Notes under the pieces: generated by a model
Database searches by the model: none
What the model was told of the DNA's origin: nothing
What the model saw: only the letters and a program-made list of their open reading frames with translations
Part shown: positions 8,892 to 16,969 of the stretch, piece by piece
Layout: each line of letters begins with the position of its first letter
How positions within the stretch are numbered: the first letter of the stretch is position 1
From: Streptomyces sp. S465
Lineage (GTDB): Bacteria > Actinomycetota > Actinomycetes > Streptomycetales > Streptomycetaceae
Length of the DNA: 64,000 nucleotides
NCBI RefSeq assembly: GCF_026898115.1
Contig: NZ_CP114036.1
Location: 1,798,001-1,862,000, forward strand
Direction of reading: 5' to 3'
Position numbers and translations under genes: made by a program

Positions 8892-9362
8892 ATGCCCCAG
8901 ACGTTCGCCAGTGCCGTCATCCCTGCCGACGCCGACACCGTGTGGCGCACCCTCCGCGACTTCGGCGGCCTGGCCACCTGGCAACCGGCCGTCGCGCGCG
9001 GTGTCCTGCGCCCGGACGACGCGCCGGACCGTATCGGCGGTGTCCGCACCCTGCTGATGGCCGACGGCGGAACCGTGGTGGAAACCCTCGTCGCGCTCGA
9101 TGACGGCGAAAGGTCCCTGACGTACGACATCGTCAGCTCCCCGTACCCGGTGCGGGGCTACCGGGCCACCATGCGGGTTCTGCCGCTCACCGCCACCGGT
9201 GAGGCGTTCGTCGGCTGGTCCGCGGTCTTCGACTGCGCGCCCTCGGACGCGGACGGGCTGGCGGAGTCCTTCCGCGATGTCATCTTCGCGACGGGACTCC
9301 GCGCGCTGGCCGAGCACCTCTCCCCCGGCCGGGCCGCGGAGGAGCCGGTCACCGCTTCGTAG
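8892..9362 (+). CDS. SRPBCC (polyketide cyclase/START-like) family protein
   Basis: A 156-residue protein with the helix-grip fold pattern of the SRPBCC superfamily: ADADTVWRTLRDFGGLATWQPAV at the start, alternating strands (TLLMADGGTVVETLVAL, LTYDIVSSPYPVRGYRATMRV) and a long C-terminal helix. Such proteins bind hydrophobic ligands; many are polyketide cyclase-like or MxaD-like without known reaction. ATG 8892 was chosen because it starts the domain directly; the ribosome site is weak (GGGAAAGAAG). Transcribed away from the MmyB-type regulator and possibly controlled by it. Confidence 0.8.
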   Translation: MPQTFASAVIPADADTVWRTLRDFGGLATWQPAVARGVLRPDDAPDRIGGVRTLLMADGGTVVETLVALDDGERSLTYDIVSSPYPVRGYRATMRVLPLTATGEAFVGWSAVFDCAPSDADGLAESFRDVIFATGLRALAEHLSPGRAAEEPVTAS

Positions 9363-9425
9363 CGGGTCCAGGAGTTCCCCGGAACCGCGGGCCGAGTCCG
9401 GCTCATCGTCCTGCCGGCGGCTGTT

Positions 9426-10301
9426 TCACCGCGGTTCGCTTTCGAGGAGCGCGCGGAAGGACCGCGCGGGCCGGCCGGTGAGGCGCTGGACGGTGTCGGT
9501 GACGCGGTCCTCCGCCCCCTCGGCGATGGCGCGGTCCAGGCCGGCCAGCATGGCCGCGAACGGCACCGGGGTATGCGCCGCGAGGCGATCGCGCAGCTGC
9601 TCGTAGGACAGCCGGCGGTGGACCACGGGCCGGCCGGTGACCTCGGTGAGGATCGTGGCGATGTCGTCGTAGCCGAGCGTCTCCGGTCCGGTGAGGACGA
9701 GATCGGTGTTGGGGGCGTGTTCGGCGGTCAGAGCGGCCACGGCGACGGCGGCGATGTCCTCGGCGTCGACGAAGCCGACCCGGCCGCTCCCGGTGGCGGT
9801 CCAGATGGTGCCGTCCTCACGGATGCTCTGAGCGTGCGCGTGCGTGCCGGTGAAGTTCTGCATGAACCACGAGGGCCGCAGCACGGCCCACTGCTCGAAC
9901 AGACCGGGCAGGGCCTGGTGCACCACTCCGACCGCCGGGCCGCCCTCGGGGATGGCCGAGGAGCTCAGGAGCACCGCGCGGTGTGTTCCGGCGGCGCGGG
10001 CCCGCTGGAGGAACGGCAGCATGACCCGCGCCGGCTCGGAGTCGCCCAGGGGCGGTACGAGGTAGACGCGATCGACTCCGTCGAGCGCGGCGGCGTGGGT
10101 GGCGGGGTCGTACCAGTCGAAGGCCACCGGCTCGGCGCCCGCGACCGGGGTGGCACGCCGGCCGGCGGCCCTGACGCGGTGGCCGGCGGCCGTCAGCCGC
10201 GCGGCGGTGCGGCTGCCGGTGGTACCGGTGGCCCCGATGACCAAGGTGGTGCCGGTGGCGGCTGGGGTGCCGGTGGTGGACGCGGTGCCGTCGGTGGTCA
10301 T
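9426..10301 (-). CDS. NmrA/atypical SDR NAD(P)-binding protein
   Basis: A 291-residue Rossmann protein with the NAD(P)-binding motif VIGATGTTG (21-29) after a Thr/Ala-rich leader. The YxxxK dyad of classical SDRs is absent, and segments such as LRPSWFMQNF match the NmrA/quinone-reductase 2-like (QOR2) branch of atypical SDRs. Its ATG overlaps the stop of the upstream NTF2-like gene (10298-10301, ATGA), so the two are co-translated. The divergent TetR gene with two operators is the likely repressor. Either an NADPH-dependent reductase or a redox sensor. Confidence 0.83.
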   Translation of the reverse strand: MTTDGTASTTGTPAATGTTLVIGATGTTGSRTAARLTAAGHRVRAAGRRATPVAGAEPVAFDWYDPATHAAALDGVDRVYLVPPLGDSEPARVMLPFLQRARAAGTHRAVLLSSSAIPEGGPAVGVVHQALPGLFEQWAVLRPSWFMQNFTGTHAHAQSIREDGTIWTATGSGRVGFVDAEDIAAVAVAALTAEHAPNTDLVLTGPETLGYDDIATILTEVTGRPVVHRRLSYEQLRDRLAAHTPVPFAAMLAGLDRAIAEGAEDRVTDTVQRLTGRPARSFRALLESEPR

Positions 10302-10723
10302 CGGCTGCTCCTGGTGAAGTCGGCGCCGGGTTCGAGGACGGCGAGGGGGTTCCAGTAGTCGCGGTAGGAGGTGACGCGCCCGTCTCGCACGGTGACGACG
10401 GCGATGTAGGTCATGTCGAAGGGGCTGTCGGTCCGCACCAGGCGGCCGACGCCGCGCATCTCGACCACGATGGTCTGCGGATCGGTGGTCTGGTGGATCC
10501 GCAGGGCGGGAAACTCACGCAGATCGATGTGGTCGGGGTAGTGGCGCATATAGGCGGCGATGGCCTCCTTGCCCGCCAACCGCTCGGGCCAGCCGTCGGG
10601 GGCGAAGGGGAACTCCATGACGCCGTCCTCGGCCCACAGGCCGACCCAGCCGTCGATGTCCTTGTCCAGCAGCAGCCGCAGGCTGTGGCGGAAGAGATCC
10701 GCCGGGGACGTCGGTGCGGACAT
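10298..10723 (-). CDS. NTF2-like/SnoaL-like protein
   Basis: A 141-residue protein with the nuclear transport factor 2-like alpha+beta cone: N-terminal helices (FRHSLRLLLDKDIDGWVGLWAEDGVMEFPFAP), then strands ending in VRDGRVTSYRDYWNPL. SnoaL-type proteins act as cyclases, isomerases or ester-handling enzymes; function here is undetermined. Start ATG 10723 has GGAGGA about 7 bp upstream. First gene of a two-gene unit with the NmrA-type protein, under the CGGACC operators. Confidence 0.82.
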   Translation of the reverse strand: MSAPTSPADLFRHSLRLLLDKDIDGWVGLWAEDGVMEFPFAPDGWPERLAGKEAIAAYMRHYPDHIDLREFPALRIHQTTDPQTIVVEMRGVGRLVRTDSPFDMTYIAVVTVRDGRVTSYRDYWNPLAVLEPGADFTRSSR

Positions 10724-10756
10724 GGGTGTCCTCCATTCCTCTCATCTCATAGAATC

Positions 10757-10797
10757 CGGACCCGGGGTCCGCTTTGACGATACGGACCCGCGGTCCG
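10757..10797. promoter_or_regulatory. two inverted-repeat operators for the divergent TetR
   Basis: Two palindromes of the form CGGACC-NNN-GGTCCG: CGGACCCGGGGTCCG at 10757-10771 and CGGACCCGCGGTCCG at 10783-10797, 26 bp apart start to start. They occupy the 95-bp gap between the NTF2-like gene (leftward) and the TetR gene (rightward), where autoregulation by TetR is expected. Confidence 0.8.
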
Positions 10798-10818
10798 GTT
10801 CGCAAATGGAGGAGCAGC

Positions 10819-11427
10819 ATGCCCGAGCGCCAGTCCCGCAAGGACGCCGTCCGCAACCGGGAGGCCGTGCTCGCGGCCGCCGACGCCCTCTTCACCCGCC
10901 GCGAGAGTCCCGAGGACGTCACCATGGCCGAGGTCGCGGCAGCGGCGGGCGTCGGCAAGGGCACGCTCTTCCGGGCCTTCGGCGATCGCGCCGGGCTGCT
11001 GCGCGCGCTGTACGAGGCCCGGCTCGCACCGCTCAGGGAGGCCGTCGAAACCGGCCCACCGCCCCTGGGGCCCGCCACCCCGCCACGGCAGCGCGTGCCC
11101 GCCCTGCTGGACGCCGTCCTGTGCTTCAAACTCGACAACCGCCGCCTCGCCCTGGCCCTGGAGGAAAGCGGGAGCGGCAGCCCGTACCAGGCGGAGCACT
11201 ACGAGCGGTGGCACGGCCTGCTCCGCGCCGTACTGGAGCAGATCCCCGGCCTGACCGACGGCGATTTCACCGCCCACGCCCTGCTCGCCGCCACCCGAGC
11301 GGATCTCGTCGAGCACCTGGCCGGGCGGGAGCGCGCGCCACGGGAGAGGATGCGGGCGCAACTGGCGGACTTCACCGCCAAAGTCCTGGGCTCCGGCCCA
11401 CGGCAAGAAGTGCCCGCCGAGGACTGA
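10819..11427 (+). CDS. TetR family transcriptional regulator
   Basis: A 202-residue TetR repressor: helix-turn-helix at about 12-58 (VTMAEVAAAAGVGKGTLFRAFGDRAGLLRALYEARL) and a variable ligand-binding C-terminal domain. ATG 10819 was chosen for GGAGGAG at 10808-10814. Divergent from the NTF2-like/NmrA pair with two palindromes between, so it most likely represses that pair and itself. Ligand unknown. Confidence 0.9.
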   Translation: MPERQSRKDAVRNREAVLAAADALFTRRESPEDVTMAEVAAAAGVGKGTLFRAFGDRAGLLRALYEARLAPLREAVETGPPPLGPATPPRQRVPALLDAVLCFKLDNRRLALALEESGSGSPYQAEHYERWHGLLRAVLEQIPGLTDGDFTAHALLAATRADLVEHLAGRERAPRERMRAQLADFTAKVLGSGPRQEVPAED

Positions 11428-11474
11428 CCGGGCCCGGAGCGAGCCGTGAGGAGCCCGGTGGTGGAAAACCGGGT

Positions 11475-12686
11475 TCAGGCCAGGTCCGCTTGCCACAGAT
11501 CGGGGCCGAAGACCTCGTACTGGATGTCGTGCGGGGCGACTCCTGAGTCGATCAGCCGGCTGCGGACGGCCTGCATGAAGGGCAGCGGGCCGCACAGGTA
11601 GTAGAGGGCGTCGCCGGGGATGTCGACGGCGGTCGGGTCCATCAGACCCTCGAAGACTGCGTCCACCGGTTCGAGGCTGGACGCGCCCTTCTCGTACCAC
11701 AGGAACATCCGTGCGTTGCGCAGCGCCAGGACGTCATTGACCACCTGCCGCCGCAGCGGGAAGGACGCCTCGTCGGTGTCGGCGTGGAGCACGGTGATCA
11801 ACAGCCCGGACTCGGCGGCGACCAGGTGCGACAGCATCCCCGCCATGGGGGACACGCCGATGCCCGCGCTGGCGAACACCACCGGCCGCCCCGCGTCGTC
11901 GAGCACCACGTCGCCGTAGGGAAGCGACAGGGTCAGGACATCGCCCACCTCGATGTGGTCGTGCAGCAGCGCCGACATCTCGCCGTCGGGGTCGCCGCCC
12001 TCGCCGCGCACCCGTTTCACCGAGAACTGGCGGTGCTCGCCGTCGTCGGCACGGGTCAGGCTGTACTGGCGGGGCTGGAGGGTGCCGTCGGGCATCCGCA
12101 TCCGGACGGTGACGTACTGGCCCGGCAGTGAGGCCTTCACCAGGCGGTCGTCGATCCGCTTGACCACGAAGGTGACCACCTCGTCGGTCTCCTTGATCTT
12201 CCGCTCCACCCGCCAGTCCCGCCACACCGTCTCCGGGCGGACGCCACGGGCGCTGTAGAGGCCGCGTTCCTGGTTGATCAGGGCGTTGGCCATGAGCCAG
12301 TAGACCTCGTCCCAGGCCGCGGCGGTCTCCGGTGTGACGGCGTCCCCGAGCACGTCGCCGATCGCCCACATCAGGTGGTCATGGACGACCTGGTACTGGT
12401 CCGGACGGATACCGAGCGAGGCGTGTTTGTGCGCGATCCGCCGCAGCAACTGCTCCGGCACCCGCTCCGGCGTCTCCACCAGGGTGGTGGCGAACGCGGC
12501 CACCGAACCGGCCAGCGCCTGCTGCTGCCGGCCGTGCGCCTGGTTGCCGCGGTTGAAGACACCGTCCAGGAGCTCAGGGTGCTCGGCGAAGAGGTGCCGG
12601 TAGAACCGCTGGGCGATCTCGCCGATACGGTCGGCCACTACCGGCAGCGTTGCGGTGACGACCGGGCGCGACTTGTCTGACAGCAC
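11475..12686 (-). CDS. hmp: flavohaemoglobin, nitric oxide dioxygenase
   Basis: Three-part protein of 403 residues: an N-terminal globin domain (to about 140, with the haem proximal region IAHKHASLGI), an FAD-binding ferredoxin-reductase domain (RQYSLTRA) and an NAD-binding domain (GIGVSPMAGML, then YLCGPLPFMQ). The family converts NO and O2 to nitrate using NAD(P)H. The GTG at 12686 has GGAGGG upstream and gives the normal family N-terminus (LSDKSRPVVTATLPVV). Cytoplasmic nitrosative-stress defence. No NsrR-type site was recognised in the short upstream gap. Stands alone, convergent with the TetR gene. Confidence 0.93.
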   Translation of the reverse strand: MLSDKSRPVVTATLPVVADRIGEIAQRFYRHLFAEHPELLDGVFNRGNQAHGRQQQALAGSVAAFATTLVETPERVPEQLLRRIAHKHASLGIRPDQYQVVHDHLMWAIGDVLGDAVTPETAAAWDEVYWLMANALINQERGLYSARGVRPETVWRDWRVERKIKETDEVVTFVVKRIDDRLVKASLPGQYVTVRMRMPDGTLQPRQYSLTRADDGEHRQFSVKRVRGEGGDPDGEMSALLHDHIEVGDVLTLSLPYGDVVLDDAGRPVVFASAGIGVSPMAGMLSHLVAAESGLLITVLHADTDEASFPLRRQVVNDVLALRNARMFLWYEKGASSLEPVDAVFEGLMDPTAVDIPGDALYYLCGPLPFMQAVRSRLIDSGVAPHDIQYEVFGPDLWQADLA

Positions 12687-12831
12687 GTTTCTGCCCTCCG
12701 GGAGCTCCCCCCTTCGGTCCGCTCCCAGTACCCGTCGCGTCCCGTCCGACGCCGCCGACGCCGATATCCGGCCCCGCCCCGCCCCGTCCTGCCGCGCACA
12801 CCCCGTGGGGCCGAGCACCTGACGGCGAAGG

Positions 12832-12862
12832 GATTCCCGCACCCCGTGCGGGGGCGGGAATC
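12832..12862 (-). terminator. intrinsic terminator after the DUF4232 gene
   Basis: A hairpin with arms 12832-12840 and 12854-12862 (GATTCCCGC/GCGGGAATC) extended by CCCC/GGGG around a GTGC loop, with one bulged A. It starts 20 bp past the stop of the leftward lipoprotein gene, separating it from hmp. The T-rich tail is weak. Confidence 0.7.
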
Positions 12863-12881
12863 TCTTCCGTGTCCTCGGACG

Positions 12882-13553
12882 TCAGTGTCCGGCGTTGACC
12901 GGGCCGATGAAGGTGCCCGGGTGGGTGGCGGCCGACTGGTCCAGCAGCGCGCCGCCGTAGGGCCAGTCCAGCACGAGGTTCCGGCGCTCGTTCGGCGGGG
13001 TGATGACCACCTGGTTCGGCGCGAACTTCCGGTCGTCGTCGCGGGTCGACGCCAGGAATGTGATGTCGAAGGCGACCTGCTCGCCGGGGCCGACCGTCAC
13101 GGGCTTGGGCTTCTCGTTGTCCCGCCGCAGGTCCCAGGTCTCGCCGTGCTCGGTCTGGAGCTGGACGCCCGGGAAGCCGACCATGGAGCAGTCGGCCGAG
13201 CCGGTGTTCTTCAGCATCACCAGGACGGTCTGCTGCCCGTCGTTGTTCATGTCCGGGCCGACCTCGGACGCCCACGAGGCGTCCAGCTGGTCGGTGGTGC
13301 AGCGGCTCGCCGACAAGGCGGTGTCGGCCGCGATGCCCACCTTGGTACCGACCTCGGCACCGGAGCTGCCGGAGGTACCCCCGGAACCGCCCGAGTTGCT
13401 GGTCGAGGCGACCGCGGACGAGCTCCCCTTGGCGTCGTTCCCGGAGTCGCCACTCCCGCAGGCGGTGAGCGAGAGCGCGGCGGCAGCGGCGATCAGCGAT
13501 GCGGCGGCGACGGTACGGGTACGGGTACGGCGGAGAGCGGTCTTGCGCGACAT
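12882..13553 (-). CDS. DUF4232 lipoprotein
   Basis: A 223-residue exported lipoprotein. The signal peptide (MSRKTALRRTRTRT, hydrophobic core) ends in the lipobox LTAC with Cys32, followed by a low-complexity Gly/Ser linker to about residue 75. The rest is an immunoglobulin-like DUF4232 domain with two Cys (SRCTTDQL and ADCSMVGF) that may form a disulphide. No enzymatic motif is visible; biological role not established for the family. Single gene with its own terminator. Confidence 0.85.
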   Translation of the reverse strand: MSRKTALRRTRTRTVAAASLIAAAAALSLTACGSGDSGNDAKGSSSAVASTSNSGGSGGTSGSSGAEVGTKVGIAADTALSASRCTTDQLDASWASEVGPDMNNDGQQTVLVMLKNTGSADCSMVGFPGVQLQTEHGETWDLRRDNEKPKPVTVGPGEQVAFDITFLASTRDDDRKFAPNQVVITPPNERRNLVLDWPYGGALLDQSAATHPGTFIGPVNAGH

Positions 13554-13734
13554 GGAATCCCCCCAGGGGTGGTCGAAGTGTGTCCGGGACACGGCGCGCT
13601 TTCCGTCCTGCGTTCCGCGTCCTGGAAACAACTCTGTCCGCCGCCGCTGGCGAACCCCTAACACCCGGCTAACACGTCGCTGGCGCGCTTACCGGCCTGG
13701 TGGGTGCCGACCATGGCCCGGCGCCACACCCACA

Positions 13735-13755
13735 TGGAAACGGTACCCATTTTCA
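13735..13755. promoter_or_regulatory. possible Zur operator upstream of rpmF
   Basis: An imperfect inverted repeat, TGGAAAC - GGTACC - CATTTTCA, centred on GGTACC and 50 bp upstream of the L32 start. The ATTTTCA arm resembles a Zur half-site (consensus near TGAAAATnATTTTCA), and zinc-free ribosomal paralogues are classic Zur targets. The fit to consensus is partial; the call rests partly on the gene downstream. Confidence 0.45.
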
Positions 13756-13804
13756 TATACGTGTGCGAGACACCACCGACCACACGTGAAAGGGCCCATG
13801 CGCC

Positions 13805-13975
13805 ATGGCCGTCCCCAAGCGGAAGATGTCCCGGAGCAACACCCGCCACCGCCGCGCACAGTGGCGGGCGAGCGCACCGGAGCTGGTGACGATCACCATC
13901 GACGGCCGCGAACACCGCGTACCACGCCGCCTCGTCCCCGCCTACCGGCGCGGTCTGCTGCGCCCCGAGGACTGA
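13805..13975 (+). CDS. rpmF: ribosomal protein L32, zinc-independent paralogue
   Basis: A 56-residue L32 of the 50S subunit. It opens with the family signature [20 protein letters not shown], but where the usual protein carries two CxxC zinc knuckles this one has none; the second half ([20 protein letters not shown]) has no cysteine at all. This is the C-minus paralogue that replaces zinc-bearing L32 when zinc is scarce, sparing metal. Ribosome site GAAAGGG lies about 11 bp upstream. A Zur-like inverted repeat precedes it. Confidence 0.92.
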   Translation: MAVPKRKMSRSNTRHRRAQWRASAPELVTITIDGREHRVPRRLVPAYRRGLLRPED

Positions 13976-14023
13976 CATCCACGCGCACGGTGGTCAGCGC
14001 CTCCGGTCCGCTCCCCCGTGGGC

Positions 14024-15319
14024 TCAGCCTGCGTGGACCGTGTCCGTCTGGTCCGGGATGACACTGCCGTCCTGCCGCCGCACCGGACCCGGCGTGCCGT
14101 CGGGGTTCGTGTAGCCGGTGGTGGAGCAGGGGTAGACGGCTTCCTTGCGTGGCAGCGGCTCGATGAACATGGGGTTGATCAGCCAGGTGCCGTTCGCGTT
14201 GTCGTAGGCCCGGCACATGATCTCGTTCTTGTTCCGGTTGAGGACCAGGCCCGCGCCGGTGGCGTCGCCGACCATCGTCACATCGGTGTCGGCGTCGCCC
14301 GCCCCGATCACCAGGCGCTTCTCAGGGGCCTGCCGCTTCCAGGCGGCAGGCCCCGTGACATCGAAGGCCTTCTCGTTGAGCCAGCAGCGCTTGCCCTCGA
14401 TGTACGGCATGACCGCGCCCTTGCTGTCGGGTTCGCCACCGCACCCCTCCTGGGTGTAGGTGATCCGCCCCTGACGGTCCAGCAGGTTGCGGATGGCGAG
14501 GACGTGTTCGCGGTCGACGCCGACGGCAGGTGCCCAGGCGTTGGTGACCGGTGTGCTGCCGGCGGAATCCACCCACACCTCGAAGCCCGCCTTCTTCAGG
14601 ACCCGGATCAGATCCTTGATCTGCGGGTTGTAGCGAGCGTAGGCGTGCAGGGTGTGGCTGCCGACCCGCTGTGTGGCGCCGATGGGCGCGGCCAGCGCCT
14701 CGGCCCGGGACTTCCGCGCGTAGGAGGTGACCTCGGCTTCGGTGTGGCCCGCGAACAGCTGGGGCACCCAGGCGTACTGGGGAAGTGTCCGGCGGCTGTT
14801 CCACGTGCCCGCGAAGGCCTTGTGGCCGTTCATCAAGGTGGCCTCGCTGCGGATGGAGAAGATCTCGTCCGTGCAGGCGGTGTTGGTGGACGTCGGCAGT
14901 GGCGCGCCGACGGGCACGTCCGTGCCACATGCCTCGGTCAGGGTCCGGTCGGCTTCCTCGGTCAGCCAGGGACTGGTGTCGGACCAGTGCGCCGGTCGCA
15001 GGATCTTGTCGTGCTCGAGAGCCCAGGCGATGGCGAGGTCGGTGATGTCGTTCTTGGTGACGGTGTTGTCCCAGTCGAAGGCGGCGACCGGCCGTTCCCC
15101 GTCGCGCAGGTGCGGGTTACCGCACGTGCCGTGCTCGTCGATCACTCGCTGAAGCTGCTCCCTGTTGTCCCCGTACCACGCGAGCGAGGTGGACAGGCGG
15201 GGGCAGTGCGCCCGTCCTGCGACGGTCTCCGCCGCGTAGGTCGGGCTCACTGGGACCAGGGACGTCAGGGCGACGACCGACGCCAGCCCGAGGACGGCAC
15301 CCAGGGAAGCAGTGCGCAT
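14024..15319 (-). CDS. secreted HAD-superfamily phosphatase-like protein
   Basis: Exported 431-residue haloacid dehalogenase-type hydrolase. A signal peptide covers about 1-30 (MRTASLGAVLGLASVVAL ... TYAAET). HAD motif I DWDNT is at 82-86 (Asp82, Asp84) and motif IV GAGDADTD is near 350. Several Cys suit an extracytoplasmic protein. Likely a secreted phosphomonoesterase. ATG 15319 has GAAGGAG upstream. Same strand as, and downstream of, the DUF3500 gene, 135 bp away, so probably independently transcribed. Confidence 0.82.
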   Translation of the reverse strand: MRTASLGAVLGLASVVALTSLVPVSPTYAAETVAGRAHCPRLSTSLAWYGDNREQLQRVIDEHGTCGNPHLRDGERPVAAFDWDNTVTKNDITDLAIAWALEHDKILRPAHWSDTSPWLTEEADRTLTEACGTDVPVGAPLPTSTNTACTDEIFSIRSEATLMNGHKAFAGTWNSRRTLPQYAWVPQLFAGHTEAEVTSYARKSRAEALAAPIGATQRVGSHTLHAYARYNPQIKDLIRVLKKAGFEVWVDSAGSTPVTNAWAPAVGVDREHVLAIRNLLDRQGRITYTQEGCGGEPDSKGAVMPYIEGKRCWLNEKAFDVTGPAAWKRQAPEKRLVIGAGDADTDVTMVGDATGAGLVLNRNKNEIMCRAYDNANGTWLINPMFIEPLPRKEAVYPCSTTGYTNPDGTPGPVRRQDGSVIPDQTDTVHAG

Positions 15320-15454
15320 GCGGCGGCTCTCCTTCGTTCGAGGACGGTGCGGACGGTAGACCGCCTCGCACCGTACCCCGGCCTGGGCAGCTCCCGGTAA
15401 CGACGCGGGCCGCCCCCTCACATGGGCGTGCGGAGGGCGGCCCGCGGAGGGTTT

Positions 15455-16798
15455 TCAGCGGTGGTGAGGCGAGGTCAGATAGTGCTGGCGGATGAGTTCC
15501 TTGCCGTAGTCGTTGCCGTTGGGGGTACGGATGACGGAGTGCACATGCTTCTGGGTGGGGGCACCGCCCTGGCTCGCGCCGTACGCGCCGGCCAGGGGGC
15601 CGGGTGACTGGCAGTCCACCTCGACCCATACGACGGGACTGTGCACGCGGACGTAGAAGGCGTCGGCGTCGCCGGTTCCGCCGGCCCAGGTGACGTACGT
15701 GTCGTCCAGGTGTCCCCGCACCTCCGCCATCCTCACCTTGGCGGCATCGGCCTTGGCCCGCCCCACGAAGGCCTCGACGATACCGAGCAGCTTCTTCCGC
15801 TGCGCGCCGGTGAGCCCGTTGCCGCGCAGACCCGTGTACTCCTGGACCGCGTTGTCGGAGAAGGCCCCCGCCCTCATCGACTCGTTCGACTTGGTCGAGG
15901 ACTCGATCGCGACCGCCCGCTGCGCCTCGGTCAGCGAGTTGATGAACGCGAGACTGGCCACGACCTCCTCGTGGCACACGGCCACCGTCTCGCCGTCGAT
16001 CTCCATCGAGGTGGGCTCCGAGCCCCAGAAGCAGGGGCTCATCACGACCTGGTCGCCGAGCACGAAGTAATTGATGACCAAGTGGTGACCGTCGAACTGG
16101 AAGCCCCAGGGCTCGGTGTCCGAGGGAGTGCCCAGCACGGTCCAGTAGTAGGCGTCCTCGTTGAACCGGTCGGTGCTGTCGATGGCCTCGCCCGCGGCCT
16201 GGTTGATACGGCGGATCTTCTCCGTCGTCTCCAGGCCGTCGGCGCTCAGCGCCGCCTCCAGCAGGGCCGTGCCCAGGTCCTTCTGCGTGTCGGTCAGGTC
16301 GGCGAGGGAAACGCCTTGACGTTCGTACCCGTCGACATTGCTCCACAGCCGCCACTCCGTGGAGTGGACGGTGAACTGGGTCGCGGACCTCTGGTCGTCG
16401 GTCAGGCCGGCCAGGAAGGCTTGCGCGGCGGCGAGGACGGGGGCGGTGGCGACGCCGGTGGAGTGGATGGTGAAGAGGTCGTCGATCCGCTTGCCGTCAG
16501 TGGTCAGGCCGAAGAAGTCCTCGGTGATCGACTGGTTGCCGGGTCCTCCCGTACCGCCGCCCGGGGGCCCGGTGGGGGCTTCGCTCGGGGTGGGGCTCGC
16601 CGTGGCGTCGGCCGTGCCGGTGGTGTCGTCGGCCAGCGCCGTCCAGGCACTGGCGCCGCCCATCGTCGCGACGGCCGTGGCGCCGGACGCGAAGAAGACC
16701 TTGCGCAGGAAGTTGCGGCGGCTCGCGTCGGCGCGGTGAGCGGCCTCGGCCACGTGTCGCGGTTTCTCCCCGGACTCACCGGTGTCGAGCTCGGACAT
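15455..16798 (-). CDS. Tat-exported DUF3500 family protein
   Basis: A 447-residue protein with a twin-arginine signal (SRRNFLRKVFF, 26-36, then hydrophobic ASGATAVATMGGASAW), a Pro/Thr/Gly-rich linker to about 90 and a DUF3500 domain to the end. Tat export suggests it folds, possibly with a cofactor, before leaving the cell. Conserved His residues (VAVCHEEV, QKHVHSVI) hint at metal binding but no reaction is established. ATG 16798 has GAAGGGAG upstream. GTTCACC repeats lie 125-171 bp upstream. Confidence 0.85.
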   Translation of the reverse strand: MSELDTGESGEKPRHVAEAAHRADASRRNFLRKVFFASGATAVATMGGASAWTALADDTTGTADATASPTPSEAPTGPPGGGTGGPGNQSITEDFFGLTTDGKRIDDLFTIHSTGVATAPVLAAAQAFLAGLTDDQRSATQFTVHSTEWRLWSNVDGYERQGVSLADLTDTQKDLGTALLEAALSADGLETTEKIRRINQAAGEAIDSTDRFNEDAYYWTVLGTPSDTEPWGFQFDGHHLVINYFVLGDQVVMSPCFWGSEPTSMEIDGETVAVCHEEVVASLAFINSLTEAQRAVAIESSTKSNESMRAGAFSDNAVQEYTGLRGNGLTGAQRKKLLGIVEAFVGRAKADAAKVRMAEVRGHLDDTYVTWAGGTGDADAFYVRVHSPVVWVEVDCQSPGPLAGAYGASQGGAPTQKHVHSVIRTPNGNDYGKELIRQHYLTSPHHR

Positions 16799-16920
16799 GG
16801 TCGCCCGCTCCCTTCGTGAGGTGGCACGTCCCTGGTGGACCGGCCATCGGGGGTACACCTTGACGGACGTAACTGAGGCTGAGCTGAGGACGGTTCGCGA
16901 CCGGCCACCGGAAGAGGACT

Positions 16921-16969
16921 CCGTTCACCGGCTTGGGTTCACCGTTCCGTTCACCGGCTTGGGTTCACC
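16921..16969 (+). repeat. 23-bp direct repeat made of four GTTCACC heptamers
   Basis: CCGTTCACCGGCTTGGGTTC plus ACC occurs exactly twice (16921-16943 and 16947-16969). Each copy holds two GTTCACC heptamers, starting at 16923, 16937, 16949 and 16963. The second copy overlaps the last codons of the histidine kinase gene. GTTCACC is the core of Streptomyces PHO boxes, but spacing is 14/12/14 rather than 11. Confidence 0.8.

Noticed and set aside
8713..9057. Ser/Glu-rich frame over the TCCTCCGAG repeat
   Set aside because: The product is just the repeat translated and then runs out of frame into the SRPBCC gene; no ribosome site.
13798..13805. ATG at 13798 as start of the L32 gene
   Set aside because: It is out of frame with the MAVPKRK start; the ATG at 13805 gives the full conserved N-terminus.
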